From assembly GCA_038503075.1 (NCBI GenBank), contig JBCAML010000008.1, forward strand, positions 1,054,001 through 1,118,000: a stretch of DNA of 64,000 nucleotides, written 5' to 3'. The notes beneath the pieces are model-generated. The model ran no database searches, had not been told where the DNA came from, and saw only the letters and a program-made list of their open reading frames with translations. Within the stretch, counting starts at the first letter, position 1, and each line of letters starts with the position of its first letter. Origin of the DNA: Gyromitra esculenta (Eukaryota > Ascomycota > Pezizomycetes > Pezizales > Discinaceae). A program made the translations under genes and the position numbers. Below are positions 35,501 through 45,702 of this stretch, piece after piece.

Positions 35501-36366
35501 TGAATTATTCGGATCACCATAATCGATGGTTGGCACTGTGGCTCTTCCCGGGACATGCTGTTGCCAATGCAGCACGCAAACGACGTTATTCCACCAAGTC
35601 CAGAAAAGTCACAAAGACAGGACAGCAGGTCCAGCCCAAAAGGAAAGACGATGCGGCCCCAATTGGATAACGATGCAATTTCATGCGTGGCTGCGCACGA
35701 AAGGGGATTTCCAAGGCCATGTCACGTACCGCAATGGAGCGATTCTGACCCACGGGTACCGACTTTGTAACCAAAAAAGTTAACCTACCTACCCCCGGAC
35801 CTGGAAACCCCTATCTTTGTAACCCTAGATATCTTGGGCGGGGTGGGAATAGGAGGCGGGGCGACGGCGCAGACGGAATATAAACAAGGGTTCCGTAGAT
35901 CCCGAAGCCACTGTTTTAGAATAGTTAGGGACCAGATTAGAGGTGACTTCCGGCAAGCACGGGACAGTATGAAATCCGGCATAGCACAATTACCCCATAA
36001 GGATACCTGCTAAGCGTATCTCTAAGGATATTTACATGGGATCTGGTCTTGATAAAAGGGTATTGTGGACGTAATTAGCCTCTCCTAGAAGGATATGACC
36101 AGCAATGTTATGGTGCAATTTTATTATTGCAGATATTCTTGACAGAAAGACATTTTTGACGCCAAAATAAAATTCTTCCGGCTTAGTTGGGTAGGGTGCA
36201 GATTTATTTGTTTATTCGTCTTTCATTGATTGCATGCACTAACATTATATTACAGGCCCCTCAGCAGCCAAGTCGATAACCATTGCTTCTGGGAATGGCC
36301 TTCCAAACAGCTTGCTCGGGGCACCAATAGGATTGGCAATACACAATCTGATTCCGAACTTCGAAG
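32519..36366. other. 3.8-kb intergenic region
   Basis: No gene is supported. Notable content is a run of TGCGATGCGATGCGATGCG near 33639, a cluster of TACATGTA palindromes at 34095-34165 (listed separately), another at 34389-34396, and a perfect 8-bp stem hairpin (GCGCTAAA/TTTAGCGC, 34654-34661 and 34666-34673) with a 4-nt loop. A semi-palindrome with ATCAC/GTGAT arms lies near 34745-34762. The short frames lack ATG starts or motifs. Confidence 0.55.
34095..34165. repeat. Cluster of TACATGTA palindromes
   Basis: Three exact TACATGTA copies lie at 34095-34102, 34107-34114 and 34158-34165, with a near copy (ACATGTAC) at 34121. This is the densest cluster of an octamer that occurs 21 times in the window. 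Confidence 0.8.
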
Positions 36367-37615
36367 CTAACAGGGCGAAGATGTAGCCTTAGCACTCGCT
36401 AGCGTATCGATACTCTCGATTCGCTTCCCCCGCATCGCGCAGTTGCACCCATGGGTCCCATCAACGTGCGGCACTCGGGGTTCACAATATTCTGCATCAC
36501 CACCCCCGTATGTTAGAGAACTGCTATAGCCACGGAAACAGGCATCGAGCATGGACCACGTCATGGGATCTCACTTACCGGTAAACGTCTGCCAAAACTC
36601 AAATAACACCACCAACAACGATGTCACCGCAATAACCTGACCAAACCCCCACTTCTCCTCTGCATCCCTATCATTCAGCAACCTCTTATTTGCCATCCGA
36701 TACTGACACAACCCGTTCAAAGTGACGACAATCCATGAGCACGTAGTCAGCTGCCACAGCCATGTATTTAGGACGATATCCCTGATGAGTTCAGACCACC
36801 CGTACTTTGTCCCCGGTCTGAACCACGTGCAGCATCTGACGAACTGGAGGAATATCGGTAGATATCCAGACAGGAATAACGACACAGTAGCCACGACCCA
36901 ACCCAGCAGCTCATCTCGCTCGGCAAAGCTCCCGGTACAATACGACTCTGTACAGGCGCGGAAACAATAGTTTTCCAAGTTCCACCGCCTCCGCACGTTG
37001 ACATAGGTGCATGCGCAATACGTAGTATACAGTATTCCGTTCAGCGCAATCCCAGCAAACCTCACTCCACGGTGCCGTGCGTGGTGTTGGGGATTTAATA
37101 CGTATAAGAACATGAGATGGTGCGCCTGCGATGGTATCCAGGCAATGTTGGCTACCTGAATGGCGTGGTAGGCAGTCAAGCTCGATAACTGGGATAAGGC
37201 TGCTATCATAAGTGCAATCCCAGATAGTGTTTGAATATCCGACATGAGCACCAACATTTCTGCCATCATTGCCACGTGTTGGGGGTTCTTGGGCTGGATT
37301 TCTCCCACGAGTGATGGGATTCCACGGAAACTACGGGTGCTGATGACATGCCGAAATACCAAACCAGGGAAGGTCCTGAGACGTGTCCAACGGCCTGAGA
37401 CGAAGTACATATAGGCGCCTATTAGAAACGCGAGGAAGCCTTGGAAAAAAAAGGCTATGAGTACCTGTAGGGCAATAAGTTTTAGATTCAGTATCGTAAT
37501 ATAACTGTGGTACGAGGCTGTAGGGGTGACTTACGCCGATCCCGCTAATATCGGGATTTGATGCTATCGTTGCTCTGCATTCGAGAACTACCGATGGTCC
37601 GCCAGGTCCGTCCAT
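36367..37615 (-). CDS. Seven-transmembrane fungal orphan protein
   Basis: Three exons on the minus strand (37615-37535, 37464-36579, 36491-36367) give 363 aa. Intron phases agree, and the donors GTAAGT and GTAAGT are strong. The N-terminus contains NPDISGIG, a signature I associate with a family of uncharacterised fungal membrane proteins. Seven hydrophobic segments are visible, at about 28-50, 98-123, 129-149, 162-181, 213-235, 257-279 and 302-321. A Cys-rich loop (CFRACTESYC) sits between the fourth and fifth. The short third exon gives a soluble tail with CNC and ends SSPC. No transporter motif is recognised. A receptor-like or unknown membrane role is possible. If exon 2 were read through its last donor the protein would end two codons later, so the tail depends on that splice. 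Confidence 0.78.
36492..36578 (-). other. Intron 2 of the 7-TM gene
   Basis: An 87-bp intron with donor GTAAGT and acceptor ATGCAG, with a CTAAC branch site. Phase 1, joining ...WQTFT to EYCEPRV.... Without splicing the frame would stop within the donor. Confidence 0.75.
37465..37534 (-). other. Intron 1 of the 7-TM gene
   Basis: A 70-bp intron with donor GTAAGT and acceptor CTACAG, phase 0, joining NPDISGIG to VLIAFFFQ.... Confidence 0.85.
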
Positions 37616-40400
37616 AGTCGATTATCCCTTATTGTCGATATCTTGAACTCAAAGTTACCATCAAAATCCGATCAGACCGGTGTATTTAAATAGGAGATTA
37701 CCACCCACGACTCTGGGTAGTGGGGTAGTTGTATTTATGGACCTGAAATCAGAACGGTAGATCCGTTTCTAGAAGTAGCACCGATACGGTATGTTCCGCG
37801 GATCATGTCTTGGAGTCTATTATGATAGGTTGATTTCAAAGAACAAAAGTGTCGAATGCGCCCATGATAGGATAAGTGTTGCCATACCGTTGCACAATCC
37901 CGTGTTTGGGACAACGAGGCTGAGTTTTAGGTAACATTCGACTGCCAATCTGTCAACCTTGGGGAAGATAGCCATTGTGATAGGTACATCGCAGTCTATA
38001 CAACGCGGTACTTTATGTCTTATAGCATCTTTGCGCATCACCATACGTCGGATTAATTGTTGGGCATCCTTTGGGGAAAAGAATGATAGGTATGATTTTT
38101 TTAGGATCGGCGAGTGATAACCTATGCAATGGAAAGGCGGAGTAATGCCCGCGTTTATTTGCTTTTGTTCATATCGCCGAGTACATACAACTCTAATTTT
38201 ATGAAACTACATGTACTCGTAATCCCATGACGTTTTTAAAACGGGCCAGATTCGCATACAATAAAAACTGCCCTGAATCTACCTATTTTATATAGGATGC
38301 AGAGGTAGCCCGTCTTAAAAATGGTATGAGAGTACGAGTACAGTAACATCCTGGTCAGCGGTCTGGCTATAGGACCAACATGAAAAACTGTTGATCAAAT
38401 CAACTGCATATCCTGTAATTTGCTGCGCAGTTCTGTACTGAGCAGGTCTTGGCACCTATGAAATCCGACAACAAATAAGATCACAGAGCAGCGAATAGGG
38501 GGGAGAAAAAGCTATAAGTACATGTAAGTATTAATATGCGGAAAATAAAGTTCTACTGATTTGCATAACTGTCCTCTTACAAGTGTGTTAAAACTTCAAT
38601 CACCTGGCAGTCGTGCCTGATTTTTAAGATTTCCCGACAGGACCGTACCGTACCGCGACCGTGCATCATGTGGAAGACTACATGGCTCGTTAAGCATATC
38701 TGCTTCGTATGGTACTTTTTCTGTGGAGACGGAGCGTATGTATCTATGGTCTTTAGAGTTGCTGTTTTAGGGTAACTTCTCGAAATGAACTGCAATTGGA
38801 GGCGAGACTTTTAATGGGTTAGCCTGGGCTAGTATTCGTATAGGTCCTGACGCACCAACCAGTCTACCGAGCTTACAACTTCACCTGACTCAGTATAATT
38901 AGTCGTAGCGCAACGCTGGGCCTGTAGTGTATATGAGAGGTTGGAAACTTCCTTCTAATATAGTATAATACATGTATATATCGGATGAATGCATGTACAG
39001 ACGATATAGTGAGTGAGAGTGAGAGATTCCAATTGACCAAAATCTGTGTCGATGTTATAACAGGGGTATAAACCATAACGTAGTCCCGCACCCAGCCCCA
39101 TACCAGAAGCTCACTGTTCCCGTAACGGTATTCACGTTTAGTAAATATTGTAGATTCAAATTTATAGACCTGTATTGAGGTTCTTGTCTAGGCTAAATAA
39201 CCTGAGGATCCATCTCGATCCGCTTGTGGCACGGTTCAGCTACCATAAGTTGGCTCGGTACACTGGGAAGATACTTCGTTACCTAACCTACAGCTGGTAA
39301 ATGGGATATACTACCAATGGCCGAAATTGTGTGCGGCTGGTTCACGTAGGGTTGGAAATGTCAATATAGTGTATATACGAGCCATTTGATTTGCAATAAA
39401 TATCCTGTATCGATTTGGAATTGGCCCGCTGCTCGTTCATAATTTTTTTTAACGTGGAAGAGATAGCTTTGCGATTTCGAATTTCCCTGGCTCCCGCATT
39501 GGTACCAGGCCTAGGCGTTTTCTTTTACCGGCCTTTTGGTCTCGTCGCCAGACCTAACCTCCTGCTTTTAGTTAATACTACCTTCTCCGTAATAGGGCTC
39601 TTCCTCTAGGTCGATCTGGAGGCATCGGGGTATTCCGAAGTTTCCTGAAGTGATTGCCAGATAATATTTTCCGCGAGGTAGGCTTGGAAACATGAGTCAT
39701 ACATGTAGGAAATCATTTTTAAACCACTTGACGCATTTCGCCATGTCGTCACTGTTGTGCCGAATTTCTTAAATTTCATCACATTAGGATCAATACGTTC
39801 TAGTATTGGTTACGCGCAGTCCTTCACATTCAGTGATGACTCACCCTAAGTTAGTAAGAGCGTTGGTTGTGAATGGTTGGTCTCGTCATAAACCTCACTT
39901 TGCTTGAGCACGTACTTACAAGATAGAATTGAGCTGAGGCCGGGGAATAGGCTAGTCAAGATCGCAGACAATACTCTACATATTTATATTGTGCTTTCCC
40001 TAAAGAGTTTAGGCTAAGTATCCTATGTTTTGATAGGGCTTGGATTGCAATTGGGGATACCCGTACAACTATAAGTTTTTGTATGGGGTTGTTGTTTGTC
40101 GTTACATAAGATTTGAAGAAAGATCTTATTTCAGAAAGGTTAGGGGCCTCTATGAAGGTAATCTACTTTTTTTTTTTAGCTATGCAATATTTGGATACTT
40201 GGAGGTTATTTTAGGGATGGTGGTACGGCGAATGTCATACAATCACCAAAAAGGGTTGATTATTAGCGTTGCTTTTGACTTTTCAGAGTGATAGTTATCA
40301 AATCTCTAGCCAATTAAACATGATGCTAGTGACTAAGTGACGGTAGGTATCCGTGGTGTTCTTGGGGTTTCGATGTTTTTGTCTGTTGACCCGCTCTGCC
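37616..40400. other. AT-rich intergenic region upstream of U2
   Basis: No gene is seen. The region carries an inverted repeat (38212-38342, listed separately) and TACATGTA at 38208-38215, 38519-38526, 38969-38976 and 39700-39707. Frames are short and scattered, and the sequence is strongly TA-rich, as in decayed repeats. Confidence 0.55.
38212..38342. repeat. Inverted repeat with ~36-bp arms
   Basis: The left arm (about 38212-38247) and right arm (about 38307-38342) are imperfect reverse complements, sharing TGTACTCGTA at the outer end and TTTTTAA.ACGGGC at the inner end, around a ~60-bp spacer. It resembles a degenerate MITE. Its left end overlaps a TACATGTA site. Confidence 0.55.
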
Positions 40401-40440
40401 TCTTGGCATTGGCGCTAGTCTCTTGGCATTGGCGCTAGTC
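40401..40440. repeat. Perfect 20-bp tandem duplication upstream of U2
   Basis: TCTTGGCATTGGCGCTAGTC occurs twice head to tail with no mismatch, ending 78 bp upstream of the U2 TATA box. It could be a duplicated upstream element of the snRNA promoter or a chance duplication. Confidence 0.85.
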
Positions 40441-40517
40441 TCATGCTTGGCCCCGCCCCAGTCCAGAAGAAACTAGCCGTCGGCGAAATTTCTCTCGGCG
40501 CCAAGTAGTGCCAGCAG

Positions 40518-40525
40518 TATATAAA
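40518..40525 (+). promoter_or_regulatory. TATA box of the U2 snRNA gene
   Basis: TATATAAA lies about 40 bp upstream of the predicted U2 5' end (about 40558), followed by a CT-rich stretch. The spacing suits RNA polymerase II transcription, which is what makes U2 in fungi. Confidence 0.75.
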
Positions 40526-40557
40526 CCCCTCCCACTCCGCCCCTCTCTTCTCTCACC

Positions 40558-40810
40558 AGCTCTCTTTGCCTTTTGGCTTAGATCAAGTGTAGTATCTGTT
40601 CTTTTCAGTGTATGTCTTCCACCTTCCTTATTTCTCTTCACTCTTCTTGGGTCCAATCGCTGACTTTACTGCTTTCTAGTTAATCTCTGAAACGGTTCTA
40701 TGGAACCATTTATTGATTATACTTATTTTTGTACCTTGGAGCCGGGGCTCCGTGCTTGCACGTCCTTGGCTCCACTGTGTCACCGGTATTGCACTGTCTC
40801 CGGTTGACGC
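40558..40810 (+). ncRNA. U2: U2 spliceosomal RNA gene, interrupted by an intron
   Basis: After removal of 40610-40679 the RNA is about 183 nt and reads as U2. The 5' part has TTTGCCTTTTGGCTTAGATC, then CAAGTGTAGTATCTG, in which GTAGTA (40589-40594) pairs with intron branch sites. Stem IIa arms are TTTCAG and CTGAAA. Stem IIb is GGTTC/GAACC (40694-40698, 40703-40707). The Sm site ATTTTTG is at 40725-40731. Stem-loop III is TGGAGCC/GGCTCCA (40737-40743, 40768-40774), with an inner CGTGC/GCACG hairpin. Stem-loop IV is ACCGG/CCGGT (40782-40786, 40800-40804), with loop TATTGCACTGTCT matching the U2B''-binding loop. Every conserved element is present, so this looks functional rather than a pseudogene. 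The 5' and 3' ends are set by analogy with other U2 RNAs and may be off by a few bases. Each element was identified by eye. Confidence 0.93.
40610..40679 (+). other. mRNA-type spliceosomal intron inside U2 snRNA
   Basis: A 70-bp insert starts GTATGT (40610-40615), has a CTGAC branch site (branch A at about 40663) and ends TTTCTAG (acceptor AG at 40678-40679). These are the same signals as the protein-gene introns in this window. The flanks join to CTTTTCAGT-TTAATCTCTG, which is exactly the universal U2 sequence. The insert falls in the apical loop of stem IIa, 15 nt after the GTAGTA branch-site recognition sequence, equivalent to after nucleotide 53 in human U2 numbering. Confidence 0.9.
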
Positions 40811-43400
40811 GACTTTTTCCTTGCTTCCCTGGCCGCTGGCGAGGGAGCAATGAATGAGTTGTTCCGTGTTTTGACTTTCAGTGACCCATAAGGTTCTGCA
40901 TCTGTTTTTAATTGACCTTGAATTTTTGAGTGCTCAAGCTCCAGTATTCTTTCGGAAATCTCAATCAGTTTCAATGTTTTAATTTATTATCTGTTTCTAT
41001 TTCGAATTTCTGATCCTTATTTATTGGCTTTGGTGGGTGAAGCTTCATTGCTATGACTGCACATATCCGAGCACTAGTTTCACTCTCATCAGAGAGTAAT
41101 CTTGCCTGTGGAGTCAACTAATGACGAGTATAACTTGATCCGACAATATGGCAATCCTGTCTTATAATTTTATCAAATTCCCGCCGGTATGCGCACGTGC
41201 AGTAGGCTAGTGATCAAACGCTCACGCATCAGCCCGTGTTACCTCACGACCGCTCCCTTCGTGTTCTTGCAATACTCTTATATGGCTACTATGGCTACTA
41301 CTATCACCATATACTATTAGACCACGCGAACACCTCTTAGCATTCATCCCTGCTTCTGGTCAAACTGTCTCACGGGCTATTACCACATCATCGTCATCGC
41401 CATCAACTTCTCAGCAATAATTTCTCTGGGGATGTCCTAGCTTACAGGGTGCCCGCTACTCACTTCTCCGCCGTCACTCAACCCCTCCCCTTACTCTAAT
41501 ACTCCTCCAGAATATTGTGTGCCTTATTATCTCCATAGTCAATGCCATCCAACGTCCACCCTACTCGCTTTTCCAGATTCTCTTGCATGTCATCACCCTC
41601 TGCCTCCCAGCACAAAATCGGGGAAAAGTTACCCTACGCCCTTAGCATAGGCTTTGTAGAGTTCCTCAGAGGCAACTCGACTTCAGGCTGGACTCAATCG
41701 CGACCTTATCATCGACTACTCCGAGGCTGTTATCTCCGAAGCTGGAAAAGAGTTAATTAACATGGTGTACGGCGTGCTTGGGCCGGCGCCAACTCTGCTG
41801 CTGACGAAGAAGAAGACGCGGACCATGAGGCTACCGGCGAAGAAAGCGCCAGCTGGGGAGAAGCACGTAGAGGGGAAATGAGAGCATGTCATCTCACAAT
41901 GGATAAATTAGTGAACTCGAATGCTCGTATGCTAGCCTCTAAGCTTACTTTTCGATCATTACTGCTCCAGGCGTTTGCTTCAAAGTATCTTCGTTTTGGT
42001 AGGATTTGATACGTGTGATAGGGAGTCACTTGAGGCGAGCGAGGGGGTTTAGGCCTCGAGATGGCTCGTGGATTTCAGGGCTTGCCTTGAGGCACTTGAG
42101 GGATTGAACACTCTTTTTGGGAGGAATGAATATCACTACCTATAGTACATATAGTGCATTGCAAGACATATTGAGGTTCCTGGATAGGAAACGACGAGTA
42201 TAATCCTACTAAAGGGGCCGAATTTAGGGTTATATCATGGGAAGAGGAATTTGAGGGGAGGAAGTCTCGCATTTTTATACTATCCTAGATGCTCGAGCGG
42301 CCGTGCTTCATGGCTTACACTGACTTAGTATTTCAAGTTACTGTTCCTGAGGTACAGGTTTGCAAATGTGGGGCCTCCGATTCCGGAGCAGCTGGGGATG
42401 GATGCCGACGCTAAGAACGACGAAAATGACGAGTACGATGAAAACGAAGTCGACAACATGGTAGAGGAATGCAACGATGATTAAGAACAGCAATGGAAAG
42501 AGGGAGGGGGGAAGGAGGCGGAGAAGGAAATGACTTATTTCTCTGAATTGAGTGTAGTCTGATTCATGGCATCTTAGTCGCAGATGATCGCATAGCTGCT
42601 GCTGAAATTTTTTGTTGTCGTTAACTATTCCCAGCCCAGTATCATGGTGGAAGAAAATATCAACTAAAGTTGATGGGGAGTAACTTGGTTTTATAGTTTA
42701 TGACTTTTACAGTTCCGAAATAGTATAATTTAGATCACTGGGAGTTGATATCACCCTCCCTCCTTTTTATTTAGCTGTGGCCTACATGTACTCTAAGTGG
42801 ATGTTAAATAGCATCAAGTTTCATTCCTTATTCATGTTCTTGTAACACCGCTACTAGTCCTGTGATTCTCTTGTTCCCATATTAGTTTTAAGCGATCTCC
42901 ACTGATCTTTTTCACGTGCGCGAATTTTATAGGGGGTCGATGGTTTTAGTGATCGAAAACATCCTAAATGACCAAAACCAAGACTTCAGTACCCATCGCC
43001 ATTCGTGATTGATAAGTCTTGGCACAAGGTTCCGACTGATCCATTATATACCAGTTGATCTAAAATACTGGTGGATTACTTACCATGGCCGTCCTCTCCA
43101 CTACTCGTCTCAAATATAACGAACACGTTTCAGCAGACCAACAACGTAGCTAAAGCTGGATATGGAGAATATATCTAATCTTTTAGGCGGACTTTCGCTG
43201 ACCCTGAAGGGTAGGGTAACTATATGTAGTTCTCAGTGGCTGTCTTGCTAAATAGGGTAACAGTCGCCTACTAAGTTCAATGATTGCATTCAACTGACAG
43301 TATTGCTGATAACATGTGGTATTATACTAAGTTTGTTACACATCCTGACACGAGGCATTAGTTTATTCCACAGTTCTTCGTTTTGTGTGATAGGAGCTTT
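40811..43400. other. Intergenic region downstream of U2
   Basis: No gene is convincing. Two locally GC-richer patches read as short charged peptides: an ATG frame of 39 codons at 41762-41881 (Lys-rich, TLLLTKKKTRTMRLPAKK) and an open stretch ending at a TAA at about 42484 (acidic, DADAKNDENDEYDENE). Both could be remnants of one decayed gene. TACATGTA occurs at 42783-42790. The rest is AT-rich. Confidence 0.45.
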
Positions 43401-43592
43401 TTAAAATGGTGAAATCAGGTGCTCGCCAACTCCGTATGTAGGATCCCTATATATCTGTAGAGCAGTGCCATCTGGAGCGTAGGTATGAACACTAAGGATG
43501 TTAAAGATCCCGCTCTCTGCGAATACCGCAAAGTCGTGATCTAAACCTTCGACTGGCTCATAAAAGTGGACAATTATTCCGCCTGACGTCAT
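43401..43592 (-). CDS. Small ORF of 63 aa, unrecognised
   Basis: An ATG frame on the minus strand with protein-like composition: GGIIVHFYEPVEGLDHDF, AVFAESGIFNILSVHTYA, PDGTALQIYRDPTYGVGE. Its base composition is less AT-biased than the flanks. I recognise no family. It may be a real small protein, one exon of a larger gene, or a fragment of a decayed one. A CRE-like palindrome TGACGTCA (43584-43591) overlaps its start codon, which argues somewhat against the ATG being the natural start. Confidence 0.3.
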   Translation of the reverse strand: MTSGGIIVHFYEPVEGLDHDFAVFAESGIFNILSVHTYAPDGTALQIYRDPTYGVGEHLISPF

Positions 43593-43964
43593 AATTGCTT
43601 GATATTTGAGGAAGTGCGTGCGTTTCTAGATATACAAAAAATAAAGGTCAAAGTCCAAAAAAAAATTGACTGAGTAACGCAGGCTAGAAGTTGTGGAGGT
43701 CAGAATCCGTCTGGGTCTCTTAAAAAAGACTCCAGCCCGACTACACAAAACCTCTGTTTTCAAAAGCCTCAACAGACAGACTCGTAGGAAAGAAATCAGC
43801 AAAATAGGGATAACGCCTCGTGATAGAAAATAAAACAGCAAAAAGTAGTAAAAATCTAAAACTACAAATTCATGCCCCTCAAATATTCTTACACCCACTT
43901 CTCCCCGCAATCATATATCAATTCCGGAAGTCAACTACCATCGCCACCCAAACAACCAACATCA
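43593..43964. other. Short intergenic stretch downstream of CWC27
   Basis: This is the probable 3' UTR side of the CWC27 gene (transcribed leftwards). It is A-rich with no supported frame. Confidence 0.5.
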
Positions 43965-45702
43965 CTACCTTCGCTCCCTTCCAGGCCTACTCCCGCTCCC
44001 GCTCCCGCTCCCGCTACCACTTCCCTTCGGTCCCCCCTCCTCCCTCCTCCGATCCCACTCCCTTCCTCCCCCAGCGCCTCCAAACCCTTTCCCAAAAGCT
44101 CCCCTGCCACCACCCTTCCGCTTCTCCTTATTCTCACCTAGTATCTCCTTCTCCTTCTCCCGCGGATCAATCACGCTCAACTCCTCATTCTTCTTCTTCC
44201 ACGTCAGATCCTTCCCCAGCCGATCCTTCTCAAAACTCAGCGTGTGCGACCACAGCTTATCGCTAGCCTCAGGCGACGGGCTCCGGCCCGCGCGATCGTA
44301 GAGTCCGCACGAAGCGCAATTGGGGATGAAATGCAGATCACACAGATTCGACTCTGGGTCTTCGTCGAGAATGTCTTGTTTAGTGGCAGGGATGAGGGAG
44401 ATGGAGGTGGCGTCGGCGGCGGTGGGGTCAACCATAGATGTGTCTTCGGCGGGTACGAAGGTGGCGGAAGCGAGCTTGTTTTGGAAGCGCTTTAGTGCTG
44501 CGATGGCGGCATCGTCGTCGGCGTCGGTTTCTCGGGCTTTTCCGCGTTTGCGTTTGCGCCCTTTGACGGATGTTGGGGGGAGCATTTCGCGTTGGATTGC
44601 GAGGAGGGATTTTTTGGGTTTTTTGGTGGTGGTTGTGGTGGCGTCTTCGGTGGAGCGGGCACGGAGGGAAGCTTGGAGGGCTGCAATCTGGGCGTTAGTT
44701 TGGGCGAGGGCGGATGGGGGTTTGCGGGGCTCGGGGGAGGAGGAAGGACTGCGTGTAGGGGCAGCATTGGGGTTGGGGTCGGGTTTAGGAGGTTGAGGGG
44801 GCTCGGCCAGGGAGTCTGTATCGGTGGCGGAGGTGATGGTTTCGGTGGTGGTGATGGGGTTTTTGGAACCTGTTTTTGAGGGTTTGGAGACTTCTCTCTT
44901 CTCGATAAGGGTGTCGTCCAAGGGTGCAGCAACAACTAGGCGGGTGTTGAACTTGGGTTTCTTGGATATGGGAGCTGCGGGCTCATCACCCTCATCACCG
45001 CCAAAAGACAGCAGCGCCTTCCCACCCTTCTTTTTCTTTGCAGCAGCCTTCTTTGCTTTCGCCGCATCCTCCAACGTCTCCGTCTTCTTGACCACCTCTC
45101 GCGGTTTCATGTCCTCGAAGGGATTAATCACCACTTCCGCTCCCAAAATCTTGACCGGATACACTGGACGCTCTGTCTCCTCTTCACACTCACCCTGCCC
45201 CATCCTGACCAGATTATACAATGTATCACCCACAATCTTCCCAAACATAGTATTCCTCCCGGTCAATTCCTTCGTGTCCCCAAGTGTCAAGAAGAACTGC
45301 GAGCCATTGTCATTCTTGCGTCCCGAGTTTGCCATCCCAACCAATCCACGGCGATTAAACCGTAACCGAGAGTGGAACTCGTCAGCGAAGAGACCGCCAT
45401 CGTAGATCGCTTCACCGCCGTGCCCGGTGCCAGTGGGATCACCACCTTGGAGGATGAAGTCGGGGACGAGCCGGTGAAAGATTGTGTCATTGTAGTAGCC
45501 GTCGAGACAGAGCTGTAGGAAGTTGCGAGAGGTGAGGGGGGTTTGGCCAGCCCAGAGCTCGATGTCAAGGTCGCCATGTGTGGTTTTGAGGATTACTTTA
45601 GCACTGGAGAGGGTTAGCTGGGTTAGGGGATTGGGGATTTGGGATTAAGGAATTAAGTAGGGCTTACTTTGTTTGCGGCTCGAGATTGTAGCCGGATGCC
45701 AT
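43965..45702 (-). CDS. CWC27: Spliceosomal cyclophilin-type protein Cwc27
   Basis: Two exons on the minus strand (45702-45668 and 45603-43965) give 557 aa. The tiny first exon encodes MASGYNLEPQT plus two bases. The second opens with NAKVILKTTHGDLDIELW. The cyclophilin domain spans about 12-175, with FHRLVPDFILQGGDPTGTG and NGSQFFLTLG. The equivalents of the cyclophilin A catalytic residues R55, F60 and Q63 are kept (R56, F61, Q64). W121 is replaced by Glu (E124) and H126 by Asn (N129), so isomerase activity is probably weak, as in other Cwc27 proteins. After the domain come the expected INPFEDMKPREV segment, a long charged linker, and a C-terminal region with IPNCASCGLYD and WSHTLSFEKDRLGKDLTWKKK. 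The protein ends in a (GS)n repeat from a GCTCCC hexanucleotide array. Cwc27 acts with Cwc22 in activated spliceosomes. Confidence 0.92.
45604..45667 (-). other. Intron of CWC27
   Basis: A 64-bp intron with donor GTAAGC and acceptor TCCAG, phase 2. It restores the Cwc27-typical EPQTNAKVIL junction. The first exon has only 35 coding bases. Confidence 0.88.
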
